Below, one piece after another: positions 51,420 through 60,192 of a stretch of DNA of 64,000 nt. The translations under genes were made by a program, and so were the position numbers. Source of the stretch: Pseudomonas sp. P7548 (GTDB taxonomy: Bacteria; Pseudomonadota; Gammaproteobacteria; Pseudomonadales; Pseudomonadaceae). The stretch spans positions 37,904 through 101,903 of the forward strand of contig NZ_JACARO010000039.1 in assembly GCF_013386585.1 (NCBI RefSeq), read 5' to 3'. Every line of letters starts with the position of its first letter. The stretch's first letter is position 1. The notes below the pieces were generated by a model. It made no database searches, was not told the origin of the DNA, and saw only the letters and a list, made by a program, of their open reading frames with translations.

Positions 51420-53471
51420 TTACTTGATGCGTTGGCCCGGCTTGGCACCGCTGTCAGGGCTCAACAGGTAGATTTCTTCGCCGCCTGGGCCGGCGGCCAT
51501 CACCATGCCTTCGGAGATGCCGAACTTCATCTTCCGAGGCTTGAGGTTGGCGATCATCATGGTCAAGCGACCATCAAGCTTGGACGGGTCCGGGTAGGCA
51601 CTCTTGATCCCGGAGAACACGTTGCGTTGCTCGCCTCCCAGGTCCAGCGTCAGGCGCAACAGCTTGTCGGCACCTTCCACGGCCTCGGCCTTGACGATCA
51701 GCGCCACGCGCAGGTCCACGGCAGCAAAGGCATCAAACTCGATTTCCGGGGAAATCGGGTCCTTGGCCAGTTCGCCATTGCCTGCAGGCGCGGATTCGCC
51801 GGTGTCGGTCTGGCTGGCAACCAGGTCTTCCTTCGAAGCGTCGGTCATGGCCTGCACCTTCACCGGGTCGATACGGGTCATCAGTGGCTTGAACTCATTC
51901 AACTGGTGATTGCTGAGCAATGTGGCGTGGTCGTTCCAGGTCAGCGGCGCGACGTTCAGGAACGCCTCGGCATCGGCGGCCAGCAACGGCAGTACCGGCT
52001 TGAGGAAGATCACCAGCTGGCGGAACAGGTTGACGCCCGTGGCGCAGATCGCCTGGACTTCCGCCTGCTTGCCTTCCTGCTTGTTCAGCGACCACGGTGC
52101 CTTGTCGGCGATCCAGGCGTTGGCACGGTCGGCCAGGCCCATGATCTCGCGCATGGCGCGGGCAAAGTCGCGGGCTTCATAGGCGTCGGCGATGCTCGGC
52201 GCGGCGGCCAGGAACGCGTCGGTCAGTTCTGGCGCGGCGTTTTCGGCCACCAGCACACCGGCGTTGCCCTTGTGGATGAAGCCGGCGCAGCGGCTGGCAA
52301 TGTTGACCACTTTACCGACCAGGTCCGAGTTGACCTTCTGTACGAAGTCTTCCAGGTTCAGGTCGAGGTCATCCACGCCACGGCCCAGCTTGGAAGCGTA
52401 GTAATAGCGCAGGTATTCCGGCGACAGGTGATCCAGGTAGGTGCGCGCCTTGATAAAGGTGCCACGGGACTTGGACATCTTCTGGCCGTTGACGGTCAGG
52501 TAGCCGTGCACGGCAATACCGGTCGGTTTGCGGTAGCCCGAACCTTCGAGCATCGCCGGCCAGAACAGGGCGTGGAAGTTGACGATGTCCTTGCCGATGA
52601 AGTGGTACAGCTCGGCGGTGGAATCCTTGTTCCAGAACGCATCGAAGTCCAGCTCTGGCGTGCGATCACACAGGTTCTTGAAGCTGGCCATGTAGCCGAT
52701 CGGCGCGTCCAGCCACACGTAGAAGTACTTGCCCGGCTCGCCCGGGATCTCGAAGCCGAAGTACGGCGCATCGCGGGAGATGTCCCACTGCTGCAGGCCG
52801 CTGTCGAGCCATTCGGCGAGTTTGTTGGCTACAGCGTCCTGCAAGGTGCCACTGCGAGTCCAGGCTTGCAGCATGGCCTGGAAGTCCGGGAGCTTGAAGA
52901 AGAAGTGCTGGGAATCCTTGAGCACCGGGGTGGCACCGGAAATCGCCGACTTCGGGTTCTTCAGTTCAGTGGGTGCGTAGGTAGCACCGCATTTCTCGCA
53001 GTTGTCGCCGTACTGGTCTTCGGTGCCGCATTTCGGGCAAGTGCCCTTGATGAAGCGGTCGGCCAGGAACATTTTCTTTTCCGGGTCGAAATACTGAGTC
53101 ACCGACCGCTGGTCGATATGCCCGGCTTCTTTCAACCGCAGGTAGATCTGGCTCGACAGCTCGCGGTTTTCTTCGGAGTGGGTCGAGTGGAAGTTGTCGA
53201 AATCCACCAGGAACTCGGCAAAGTCGGCGCTGTGTTCAGCCTGCACGTTGGCGATCAGTTGTTCCGGGGTGATGCCTTCCTTTTCGGCGCGTAACATGAT
53301 GGCCGAACCGTGGGCGTCGTCCGCGCAGACATAAATGCATTGATTGCCGCGATGCTTCTGGAAGCGCACCCACATATCGGTCTGGATGTACTCAAGCATA
53401 TGGCCAAGATGGATGGAACCATTGGCATAGGGCAGGGCGCTGGTGACGAGGATCTTGCGTGGCTCGGACAT
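51420..53471 (-). CDS. metG: Methionyl-tRNA synthetase
   Basis: A 683-residue class I synthetase. HIGH motif GSIHLGHMLEY, zinc knuckle pairs CPKC and CEKC at about 145-165, KMSKS in GQKMSKSRG, and a C-terminal OB-fold tRNA-binding domain (about 575-683) are all present. It is divergent from apbC, as in other pseudomonads. Start at ATG 53471. Confidence 0.98.
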   Translation of the reverse strand: MSEPRKILVTSALPYANGSIHLGHMLEYIQTDMWVRFQKHRGNQCIYVCADDAHGSAIMLRAEKEGITPEQLIANVQAEHSADFAEFLVDFDNFHSTHSEENRELSSQIYLRLKEAGHIDQRSVTQYFDPEKKMFLADRFIKGTCPKCGTEDQYGDNCEKCGATYAPTELKNPKSAISGATPVLKDSQHFFFKLPDFQAMLQAWTRSGTLQDAVANKLAEWLDSGLQQWDISRDAPYFGFEIPGEPGKYFYVWLDAPIGYMASFKNLCDRTPELDFDAFWNKDSTAELYHFIGKDIVNFHALFWPAMLEGSGYRKPTGIAVHGYLTVNGQKMSKSRGTFIKARTYLDHLSPEYLRYYYASKLGRGVDDLDLNLEDFVQKVNSDLVGKVVNIASRCAGFIHKGNAGVLVAENAAPELTDAFLAAAPSIADAYEARDFARAMREIMGLADRANAWIADKAPWSLNKQEGKQAEVQAICATGVNLFRQLVIFLKPVLPLLAADAEAFLNVAPLTWNDHATLLSNHQLNEFKPLMTRIDPVKVQAMTDASKEDLVASQTDTGESAPAGNGELAKDPISPEIEFDAFAAVDLRVALIVKAEAVEGADKLLRLTLDLGGEQRNVFSGIKSAYPDPSKLDGRLTMMIANLKPRKMKFGISEGMVMAAGPGGEEIYLLSPDSGAKPGQRIK

Positions 53472-53643
53472 GGGGCTCGGCTACTTGATGAAACGGAGGT
53501 CGGCCACTATAAAGCGCCGGGAAATATATTTCACCCCGTGGCGCTGTTTCAGCCTCTTTCGAGACTGCGAAAGCATGCCGTTAACCGGCGGGAACGGTTA
53601 GGATAGCCGCCTGTTTCAGTCAGTCTTTTTTCGGGAGTAGCCC

Positions 53644-54738
53644 ATGAGCGCCGTCAATCGCGCAGCGGTGGAAGCCGTTCTTCGCCAGTACACCGACCCC
53701 TATTTGAACCAGGACCCGGTCAGTGCCGGTTGTGTACGGGCCATCGAGGTCCAGGGCGACCAGGTCTCGGTCCAGTTGGAACTGGGCTATGCCGCCGGTC
53801 TGTTCAAGAGCGGCTGGGCGCAGATGTTGCAGATGGCCATCGAAGGTCTCGACGGCGTAGCGTCCGCCAAGGTCGACATTCAATGCGTGATTGCCCCGCA
53901 CAAGGCCCAGGCGCAGATCCCTGGCCTGGCCAACGTCAAGAACGTGGTCGCGGTGGCGTCCGGCAAGGGCGGTGTGGGTAAATCCACTACTGCCGCCAAC
54001 CTGGCCCTGGCCCTGGCCCGTGAAGGCGCGCGCGTAGGCATTCTCGACGCTGACATTTACGGCCCGAGCCAAGGCGTGATGTTCGGCATTGCCGAGGGTA
54101 CTCGGCCCAAGGTCAAGGACCAGAAGTGGTTCGTGCCGATCGAGTCCCTGGGCGTGGAGGTCATGTCCATGGCCTTCCTCACCGATGACAACACACCGAT
54201 GGTCTGGCGCGGGCCGATGGTTTCCGGCGCACTGCTGCAACTGGTGACCCAGACCGCCTGGGGCGACCTGGACTACCTGGTGATCGACATGCCGCCAGGC
54301 ACCGGTGATATCCAGCTGACCCTGGCGCAGAAAGTCCCGGTGGCCGGTTCTGTGATTGTCACTACGCCCCAGGACCTGGCGCTGCTGGACGCGAAGAAAG
54401 GCGTGGAGATGTTCCGCAAAGTCAACATCCCGGTGCTGGGCGTCGTGGAGAACATGGCGGTACATATCTGCTCCAACTGCGGCCATGCCGAGCATTTGTT
54501 CGGCGAAGGCGGTGGCGAGAAATTGGCCACTCAATACGGCGTGGAATTGCTGGCCTCGCTGCCATTGTCGATGCTGATTCGCGAGCAGGCCGACGGCGGT
54601 AAGCCTACGGTGGTTGCAGAGCCGGATAGCCAGATCGCGATGATCTATCAGGAATTGGCCCGCCACGTGGGCGCGCGGATCGTCCTGCAGGAAGCCGCTG
54701 CGCCAGCGATGCCGACCATTACGGTCAGCGACGACTGA
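53644..54738 (+). CDS. apbC: Iron-sulfur cluster carrier ATPase (Mrp/ApbC)
   Basis: A 364-residue P-loop scaffold that binds and transfers 4Fe-4S clusters. The N-terminal MIP18-like domain is followed by the Walker motif SGKGGVGKSTT at about 107-117 and the cluster-binding pair CSNC near 279. ATG 53644 follows GGGAG. A terminator follows the stop. Confidence 0.95.
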   Translation: MSAVNRAAVEAVLRQYTDPYLNQDPVSAGCVRAIEVQGDQVSVQLELGYAAGLFKSGWAQMLQMAIEGLDGVASAKVDIQCVIAPHKAQAQIPGLANVKNVVAVASGKGGVGKSTTAANLALALAREGARVGILDADIYGPSQGVMFGIAEGTRPKVKDQKWFVPIESLGVEVMSMAFLTDDNTPMVWRGPMVSGALLQLVTQTAWGDLDYLVIDMPPGTGDIQLTLAQKVPVAGSVIVTTPQDLALLDAKKGVEMFRKVNIPVLGVVENMAVHICSNCGHAEHLFGEGGGEKLATQYGVELLASLPLSMLIREQADGGKPTVVAEPDSQIAMIYQELARHVGARIVLQEAAAPAMPTITVSDD

Positions 54739-54749
54739 GCCGTTGGTGG

Positions 54750-54783
54750 GAAAAAGAGCCTCGACGTGTCGGGGCTTTTTCTT
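54750..54783 (+). terminator. Intrinsic terminator of apbC
   Basis: AAAAAGAGCCTCGAC and GTCGGGGCTTTTTC form an imperfect stem followed by a T run. Confidence 0.85.
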
Positions 54784-54833
54784 GTCTGGAGGGTCGATGG
54801 AAGGCGGCAGTTACGCTTTTACGCAATTGCTCG

Positions 54834-54851
54834 TGTAAGCATTCGCTTACT
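54834..54851. promoter_or_regulatory. GacA upstream activating sequence of rsmZ
   Basis: TGTAAG-CATTCG-CTTACT matches the GacA box TGTAAG-N6-CTTACA with one difference. Its centre lies about 180 bases before the rsmZ start, where this element is known for rsm genes. A second inverted repeat, CTTAC-TTTTTC-GTAAG (54846-54861), overlaps its right arm. Confidence 0.85.
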
Positions 54852-54987
54852 TTTTCGTAAGTGATTGGTTTTTTTACCCGCCTTGGCCGTCTTGAATTGG
54901 TGAGAGTGTTTTTTATCTTATTGATATTAAAAGGTTATTTTGTTCGATTTGATCAGGGTCAATGGTAGTCCGTGCGCTTGGATCCCG

Positions 54988-55015
54988 TTGAACTTACATG
55001 GGAACTCTTTAAGAT
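54988..55015 (+). promoter_or_regulatory. Sigma-70-type promoter of rsmZ
   Basis: TTGAAC at 54988-54993 and TAAGAT at 55010-55015, with 16 bases between, place the start at about 55022-55024. Confidence 0.55.
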
Positions 55016-55023
55016 CAGCCCTG

Positions 55024-55155
55024 TGTCCACGGATTGACACAGCCATCAAGGAACGATGGTTCAAGGAACGTCGCAGGATGCGATTCATCAGGATGATGAA
55101 AAGGAATACAGGGACTAGGGAAAAAATGTGGGCGGGTCATACCGCCCCTTTTTTT
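55024..55155 (+). ncRNA. rsmZ: Small regulatory RNA RsmZ
   Basis: About 132 bases encode the Gac/Rsm small RNA that titrates the translational repressors RsmA and RsmE. Eight GGA motifs are visible, several in hairpin loops such as TCATCAGGATGATGA and CGCAGGATGCG. The 5' end TGTCCACGGATTGACACAG and the segment CAGCCATCAAGGA match what I recall of rsmZ from P. fluorescens. The 3' end is a GGGCGG/CCGCCC terminator with seven T. Its place beside fdxA is conserved in Pseudomonas, and a GacA box lies upstream. Confidence 0.93.
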
Positions 55156-55191
55156 GCCTGTAGAAAAGTAAAACCGGCTACGCAGAAACGC

Positions 55192-55216
55192 AAAAAGGCC
55201 CGCAAGGGGCCTTTTT
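55192..55216 (-). terminator. Intrinsic terminator of fdxA
   Basis: AAAAAGGCCC and GGGGCCTTTTT form the stem, 18 bases beyond the fdxA stop on the minus strand. Confidence 0.85.
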
Positions 55217-55233
55217 AGTGGGCGGCAGCGCGA

Positions 55234-55557
55234 TCAGCGCTCGAGGTCTGCAATCTTACCTTTTTTGCCATCCCACTCCGCAGCATCCGGCATCGGATCC
55301 TTGCGTTCAGTGATATTCGGCCAGATTTCCGCCAGCTCGACGTTCAACTGAATAAATTCCTGCATCTCTGCCGGGACTTCGTCCTCGGAGAAAATGGCGA
55401 CGGCCGGGCATTCTGGCTCACACAGGGCGCAGTCGATGCACTCGTCCGGGTGGATAACCAGGAAGTTCGGGCCTTCGTAGAAGCAGTCCACCGGACATAC
55501 TTCCACGCAGTCGGTGTACTTGCACTTGATGCAGTTGTCGGTGACGACGAAGGTCAT
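55234..55557 (-). CDS. fdxA: Seven-iron ferredoxin
   Basis: A 107-residue ferredoxin of the FdxA type with a 3Fe-4S and a 4Fe-4S cluster. Cysteines at 9, 17, 21, 40, 43, 46 and 50 fit the pattern (CIKCKYTDCVEVCPVDC and CIDCALCEPEC), and a long acidic C-terminal tail follows. It lies between rsmZ and mutS, as in other pseudomonads. Confidence 0.96.
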   Translation of the reverse strand: MTFVVTDNCIKCKYTDCVEVCPVDCFYEGPNFLVIHPDECIDCALCEPECPAVAIFSEDEVPAEMQEFIQLNVELAEIWPNITERKDPMPDAAEWDGKKGKIADLER

Positions 55558-55699
55558 TTCTAATTCTCTCCTCAGGCGGCGGCAGCGAAACCCTTTGTGG
55601 CAGGGCTCGCGAGGTTCGGGAGCGATAGTCTGCAGGCCAGGCTAATAGCCTGCAGCATCCCAAACCGCGCGAGAGTCTACCAGCTTGCAAGCGTCAGCG

Positions 55700-58291
55700 T
55701 TATATCCGAACCTTCAGTGCATATAACATTTCGAGCGCTTTGCGCGGCGTCAAGTCATCCACGTCAAGCTTGGCCAACTCTTCCAGTACCGGGTGGGGCA
55801 GGCTGGCGAACATATCGCTCTGGTGCGGAGCGGCAGGTTTGCTGGCGGCCTTGGCAGAGCTGGCGACCACGGTTTCATGGGGCAGGGCCGTGGTTTCCAG
55901 GCGGCTGAGGTGCTCGCGAGCGCGCAGGATCACATCGTTTGGCACACCGGCCAATTGGGCCACGGCCAGGCCATAGCTCTGGCTGGCCGGCCCTGGCAGT
56001 ACGTGGTGCAGGAACACGATGCGTTCGTTGTGCTCGGTGGCGTTCAGGTGCACGTTGGCCACCAGTGGCTCGCTTTCCGGCAGTACAGTCAGCTCGAAGT
56101 AGTGGGTAGCGAACAACGTATAGGCACGCAGGTGTGCCAATCGCTCGGCCGCCGCCCACGCCAGGGACAGACCGTCGAAGGTGCTGGTGCCGCGACCCAC
56201 TTCGTCCATCAGCACCAGGCTGCGCTCGGTCGCGTTGTGCAGGATGTTGGCGGTTTCGCTCATTTCCACCATAAAGGTCGAACGGCCACCGGCCAAGTCA
56301 TCACTGGAGCCGATCCGCGTGAAAATGCGGTCCACCAGCGACAATTCGCAACTGGCAGCCGGTACGAAACTGCCGATGTGTGCCAGCAACACGATCAACG
56401 CGGTCTGGCGCATGTAGGTGGATTTACCGCCCATGTTCGGACCGGTGATCACCAGCATGCGAGTATCGTCGTCCAGCGACAGGTCGTTGGCGACGAACGG
56501 TGTGGTCAACACCTGTTCCACCACCGGGTGGCGCCCCTGCACGATGCGCATGCACGGCTCGCTCACGAAGCGCGGGCAGTTCAGGTCAAGGTTCAGGGCA
56601 CGTTCAGCCAGGTTGCTCAGTACATCCAGTTCGGCCAGGGCGGCGGCGGTGTCCTGCAGCGGGGCCAACTGGCTGATCAGGTCTTCCAGCAGGTTCTCAT
56701 ACAGCATCTTTTCCCGAGCCAGGGCACGACTCTTGGCCGAGAGTGCCTTGTCTTCGAACTCTTTGAGTTCCGGGGTGATAAAGCGCTCGGCACCTTTAAG
56801 CGTTTGGCGACGTTGATAGTCGATCGGCGCCGACTCGGCCTGTTTGCTTGGCAATTCGATGAAGTAGCCGTGCACGCGGTTGTAGCCGACTTTCAGGTTG
56901 GCCAGGCCGGTGCGGGCTTTTTCACGGGCTTCCAGGTCGATCAGGAACTGCCCGGCGTTTTCGCTCAGGGCCTGCAGCTCGTCCAACTCACTGTCGTAAC
57001 CGGTCTTGAGTACACCGCCGTCACGGATGATCGCCGGCGGGTTGTCGATGATGGCTTTTTCCAGCAGCGCCGCCAGTTCCGGGTAGGTGCTGGCGATCAC
57101 GGCGAGTTGTTGCAGGTGCGGCGTGTCCAGTTCGGTCATCGCGGCCTGCAATTGCGGCAGGGCACCGAGGGCATCGCGCAGGCGTGCCAAGTCGCGAGGG
57201 CGAGCGTTACGCAGGCCGATTCGCGCCAGGATGCGCTCGATGTCGCCGATTTCCTTCAACTGCGGCTGCAGTTTCTCGAAGCGGTATCCGTCCAGCAGGC
57301 AGGTAATAGAAGACTGACGTGCCTGTAGCACGCTCAAATCCCGCAGTGGGCGGTTCAGCCAACGGGTCAGCAAGCGGCTGCCCATGGCGGTCTGGCAACG
57401 GTCGACCACCGATTGCAGGGTGTTATCACGACCGCCGGCCAGGTTGGTGTCCAGTTCCAGGTTGCGACGGCTCGCGCCATCCAGCACCACGGTATCGTCA
57501 AGGCGTTCATGACGCAGGCTGCGCAAATGCGGCAGGGCGGTGCGCTGGGTTTCCTTGGCATAGCTGAGCAGGCAACCGGCAGCGCCGATGGCCAGTGTGA
57601 GGGTTTCACAACCGAAGCCTTTAAGGTCTTGCACGGAGAATTGCTGACACAGACTTTTCAGCGCCGAATCACGCTCGAAATCCCACGGCGCACGACGCTT
57701 GGTCCCACGGCGTTTTTCTGCCGGCAAGTCCTTCGGCCAATCATCCGGGATCAACAGCTCTACCGGATTGATGCGCTCCAGCTCCGCCAGCAGGTTTTCC
57801 CAGCCCTTGATCTCCAGCACACTGAAATTGCCACTGGTGATATCCAGCACCGACAGGCCGAACAGACGCTCATCGCCCAGTACAGCAGCGATCAGGTTGT
57901 CGCGACGCTCATCCAGCAGCGCCTCATCACTCACCGTCCCCGGCGTAATAATGCGCACCACCTGACGTTCCACCGGCCCCTTGCTCGTCGCCGGGTCACC
58001 GATCTGCTCACAAATCACCACCGACTCGCCCAGCTTCACCAGCTTGACCAGGTAACCTTCCAGCGAGTGGTAAGGAATGCCACACATCGGAATCGACTGC
58101 CCCGCCGACTGCCCGCGCGCGGTCAGGGTGATGTCCAGCAACTTGGCGGCCTTCTTCGCGTCTTCATAGAAGATCTCGTAGAAGTCGCCCATGCGATAGA
58201 ACATCAACTGATCAGGGTGCTGGTTCTTGAGGCGCCAGTACTGCTGCATCATCGGGGTGTGGGAGGACAGATCTGAAGTGGCTTTACTCAT
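55700..58291 (-). CDS. mutS: DNA mismatch repair protein MutS
   Basis: An 863-residue mismatch-recognition ATPase. The mismatch-wedging Phe is in MGDFYEIF, Walker A is GPNMGGKST and Walker B is LVLMDEVGRG; the C-terminal helix-turn-helix follows. ATG 58291 (MSKATSDLSS) is preferred to the much longer open frame upstream. The gene borders the tailocin-like cluster. Confidence 0.97.
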   Translation of the reverse strand: MSKATSDLSSHTPMMQQYWRLKNQHPDQLMFYRMGDFYEIFYEDAKKAAKLLDITLTARGQSAGQSIPMCGIPYHSLEGYLVKLVKLGESVVICEQIGDPATSKGPVERQVVRIITPGTVSDEALLDERRDNLIAAVLGDERLFGLSVLDITSGNFSVLEIKGWENLLAELERINPVELLIPDDWPKDLPAEKRRGTKRRAPWDFERDSALKSLCQQFSVQDLKGFGCETLTLAIGAAGCLLSYAKETQRTALPHLRSLRHERLDDTVVLDGASRRNLELDTNLAGGRDNTLQSVVDRCQTAMGSRLLTRWLNRPLRDLSVLQARQSSITCLLDGYRFEKLQPQLKEIGDIERILARIGLRNARPRDLARLRDALGALPQLQAAMTELDTPHLQQLAVIASTYPELAALLEKAIIDNPPAIIRDGGVLKTGYDSELDELQALSENAGQFLIDLEAREKARTGLANLKVGYNRVHGYFIELPSKQAESAPIDYQRRQTLKGAERFITPELKEFEDKALSAKSRALAREKMLYENLLEDLISQLAPLQDTAAALAELDVLSNLAERALNLDLNCPRFVSEPCMRIVQGRHPVVEQVLTTPFVANDLSLDDDTRMLVITGPNMGGKSTYMRQTALIVLLAHIGSFVPAASCELSLVDRIFTRIGSSDDLAGGRSTFMVEMSETANILHNATERSLVLMDEVGRGTSTFDGLSLAWAAAERLAHLRAYTLFATHYFELTVLPESEPLVANVHLNATEHNERIVFLHHVLPGPASQSYGLAVAQLAGVPNDVILRAREHLSRLETTALPHETVVASSAKAASKPAAPHQSDMFASLPHPVLEELAKLDVDDLTPRKALEMLYALKVRI

Positions 58292-58427
58292 TGGGTCGTA
58301 GGCAAATTCGTTGAAAGGAGTGGGGCAAAGGTGGGGCATTCGGCCCTGCGATTTTGCGATGGCGGCAAGGTTAACACGCGAGGTCGTGGCTACGCAGTTC
58401 ACAAACGGATAGGTATCCCGGCAGGGT

Positions 58428-58455
58428 AAATGCATGAAATATGCAATTTTGCATT
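58428..58455. promoter_or_regulatory. Operators upstream of the phage-type repressor gene
   Basis: ATGCAA-TT-TTGCAT at 58441-58454 is a perfect palindrome. Overlapping on its left, AAATGCAT-GA-AATATGCA (58428-58445) is a partial second copy. They use the same ATGCAT-N2-ATGCAT layout as three sites after the repressor gene. Confidence 0.65.
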
Positions 58456-58490
58456 TGCCAACCCCTAAATCCCCCGTCATCATCCCCGTT

Positions 58491-59225
58491 ATGCAAAAAC
58501 GCAACGTTTCAACCGTATTAAGAGTACTGCTGGACCGCGACCGGATCTCCCCCACGGAGCTTCACCGGCGTACCGGCGTGCCTCAATCCACGCTGTCACG
58601 GATCCTCAGCGGCAAGATCGTTGATCCGTCGGACAAGCATATTTCCCGCATCGCCGAGTACTTCCGCGTGAGCACCGATCAACTACGCGGGCGCGTGGCG
58701 GTGGGCGTTTCGCGGGAGGAGGGGCGTGACCCGATGCATTCCGAACTCAAGGACATAAGCCTGTGGGACGACGACACACCCGTTAATGATGACGAGGTGT
58801 CGATCCCCTTTTTGCGCGAGGTTGAATTGGCTGCTGGATCAGGAAGATTCGTCATCGAGGAAAGCGAGAAAGCCAGCCTGCGGTTCGGCAAACGCAGCCT
58901 TCGCCACAACGGTGTGCAGTTCGACCAGGCCAAGTGCGTGACGGTCCGTGGCAACAGCATGTTGCCGGTGCTGCGTGACGGCGCCACCGTCGGGGTGAAT
59001 GCCGGCAAGAGCGGCATCGGCGACATTGTCGATGGCGACTTGTATGCCATCAATCACAATGGCCAGTTGCGGGTGAAACAGCTCTACCGCCTGCCTTCCG
59101 GGATTCGCCTGCGCAGTTTTAATCGCGATGAGCACCCGGACGAGGACTATAGCTTCCAGGATATCCAGGATGAGCAGATCAGCATCCTCGGCCATGTATT
59201 CTGGTGGGGCATGTACGCCCGATAA
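58491..59225 (+). CDS. Self-cleaving LexA/CI-type repressor of the tailocin cluster (PrtR-like)
   Basis: A 244-residue repressor: N-terminal helix-turn-helix (about 18-62, SPTELHRRTGVPQSTLSRIL) and C-terminal S24 peptidase domain. The autocleavage Ala115-Gly116 lies in VELAAGSGRF; the catalytic dyad is Ser156 in GNSMLPVL and Lys196 in RVKQLYRL. RecA-stimulated cleavage would derepress the cluster, as for PrtR in pyocin regulation. ATG 58491 (MQKRNVSTVL) was chosen since the upstream codons span operators. A terminator follows. Confidence 0.88.
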   Translation: MQKRNVSTVLRVLLDRDRISPTELHRRTGVPQSTLSRILSGKIVDPSDKHISRIAEYFRVSTDQLRGRVAVGVSREEGRDPMHSELKDISLWDDDTPVNDDEVSIPFLREVELAAGSGRFVIEESEKASLRFGKRSLRHNGVQFDQAKCVTVRGNSMLPVLRDGATVGVNAGKSGIGDIVDGDLYAINHNGQLRVKQLYRLPSGIRLRSFNRDEHPDEDYSFQDIQDEQISILGHVFWWGMYAR

Positions 59226-59243
59226 ATTCCTGCTGTAAGACAA

Positions 59244-59270
59244 GGCCCGCCCACGAGCGGGCTTTTTTTC
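59244..59270 (+). terminator. Intrinsic terminator of the repressor gene
   Basis: GCCCGC and GCGGGC arms around CCACGA, followed by seven T. Confidence 0.85.
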
Positions 59271-59311
59271 GTCTGCAAAAAAACCACCAACCCCGCTGCC
59301 TACAAAGCTGA

Positions 59312-59382
59312 AAATGCATTCATGCATTTCATCAGGAAAAATAAATGCATTTGTGCATTGACTGTATATGCATACATGCATA
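59312..59382. promoter_or_regulatory. Triple operator array with overlapping LexA-like site
   Basis: Three palindromes of one design: AAATGCAT-TC-ATGCATTT (59312-59329), AAATGCAT-TT-GTGCATTG (59343-59360) and TATGCAT-AC-ATGCATA (59367-59382). The last overlaps CTGTATATGCATACAT (59362-59377), one base from a CTG-N10-CAG LexA box. This is the likely control point of the tail genes. Confidence 0.7.
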
Positions 59383-59428
59383 TTCTTCATCTCAAGCCAG
59401 CCAACAAGGCCTGGTGGAGGCGGCAAGG

Positions 59429-59533
59429 ATGCTGCCAAGGAAGACAAGGAAGGCACGCAACACCGGCAAGGACGCCATCGAAGCGATGGCAGGGATGCCA
59501 GGTAACACCGGCAAGGATGCCGACGCTCTTTAG
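59429..59533 (+). CDS. Possible small leader peptide
   Basis: A 34-codon frame beginning MLPRKTRKARNTGKDAIEAM has GGAGG eight bases before its ATG. It repeats NTGKDA fifteen codons apart, matching the DNA repeat AACACCGGCAAGGAYGCC at 59459-59476 and 59504-59521. It lies in the leader of the tail operon, before an intrinsic terminator. No family was recognised; it may be chance. Confidence 0.3.
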   Translation: MLPRKTRKARNTGKDAIEAMAGMPGNTGKDADAL

Positions 59534-59726
59534 TTTCACCAGCGCTTCAAGAACAGGCAGCGATGAACCGGCCTCATAACGGTTCAGAGGGTTGGCAACT
59601 GACCCGGGTGTGCAGCGTAAAGCACCAGAAGCAGTTATCCGGCAGACAGGGATCGTGGTCGGAAAAACATCGAGGAAAGGTCCGTACCGCGCCAGTAGCG
59701 CCGAAAGACCGAGGACATCATTACTG

Positions 59727-59751
59727 AAAAGCCCGGGCAACCGGGCTTTTT
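59727..59751 (+). terminator. Intrinsic terminator inside the tailocin leader
   Basis: AGCCCGGG and CCGGGCT arms around CAA, followed by five T, 75 bases before the holin start. It would limit read-through from the operator region unless relieved. Confidence 0.8.
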
Positions 59752-59825
59752 GGAATGCCTACCCCTACATGGATTTACCAAGGAAGCCGGCCCATTGCCG
59801 GCATTGCTCAGCCAGGAGGCGTGAC

Positions 59826-60170
59826 ATGACAAACGAGCAGCAAGCGTTAGCGGAAATGCCTATCTGGCTGGTGATCGCACTGGCCCTGATCGGCGGTGTA
59901 TCTGGCGAAATGTGGCGCGCCGACAAGGAGGGCGCCCGTGGCTGGTCGCTGGTACGGCGCCTGGCCTTGCGATCCGGAGCGTGCATGGTCTGCGGGGTTT
60001 CAGCCTTGATGCTGTGCTACGCCGCCGGCATGTCGATCTGGACGGCGGGCGCCATTGGGTGCCTCACCGCCATGGCCGGCGCGGATGTCGCCATCGGCCT
60101 TTATGAACGCTGGGCGGCCAAGCGTATCGGGGTCAACGAGGCCCCGACGTCTCGCCCGGATCAGCAGTAA
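59826..60170 (+). CDS. Phage-type holin
   Basis: A 114-residue small membrane protein with about three hydrophobic segments (LVIALALIGGVSGEMW; SGACMVCGVSALMLCYAAG; AGAIGCLTAMAGADVAIGL) and a charged C-terminus, the pattern of phage holins of tailocin and P2-like clusters. It would permeabilise the inner membrane for particle release. ATG 59826 follows AGGAGG. The matching endolysin is not in the window. Confidence 0.82.
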   Translation: MTNEQQALAEMPIWLVIALALIGGVSGEMWRADKEGARGWSLVRRLALRSGACMVCGVSALMLCYAAGMSIWTAGAIGCLTAMAGADVAIGLYERWAAKRIGVNEAPTSRPDQQ

Positions 60171-60192
60171 CCCGCTGCAAGGACGCGACCCA

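Larger units (their letters stand above)
59226..59825. other. Repressor-to-holin control and leader region
   Basis: This 600-base gap has, in order, the repressor terminator, the triple operator, a small possible peptide with an internal 18-base direct repeat, about 190 bases in which no gene was recognised, an intrinsic terminator at 59727, and the AGGAGG site of the holin. Transcripts from the operator region must pass a terminator before reaching the tail genes. Confidence 0.6.

Noticed and set aside
54940..55218. A 92-codon frame on the plus strand
   Set aside because: It runs through rsmZ and its terminator, has no recognisable protein features and starts before the rsmZ promoter.
58292..58555. 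N-terminal extension of mutS by 88 codons
   Set aside because: The extension crosses the repressor operators and lacks MutS features; MSKATSDLSS is the normal start.
59459..59521. Tandem repeats suggesting a CRISPR array
   Set aside because: Only two 18-base copies, in phase with a possible small reading frame, and no regular spacer series.
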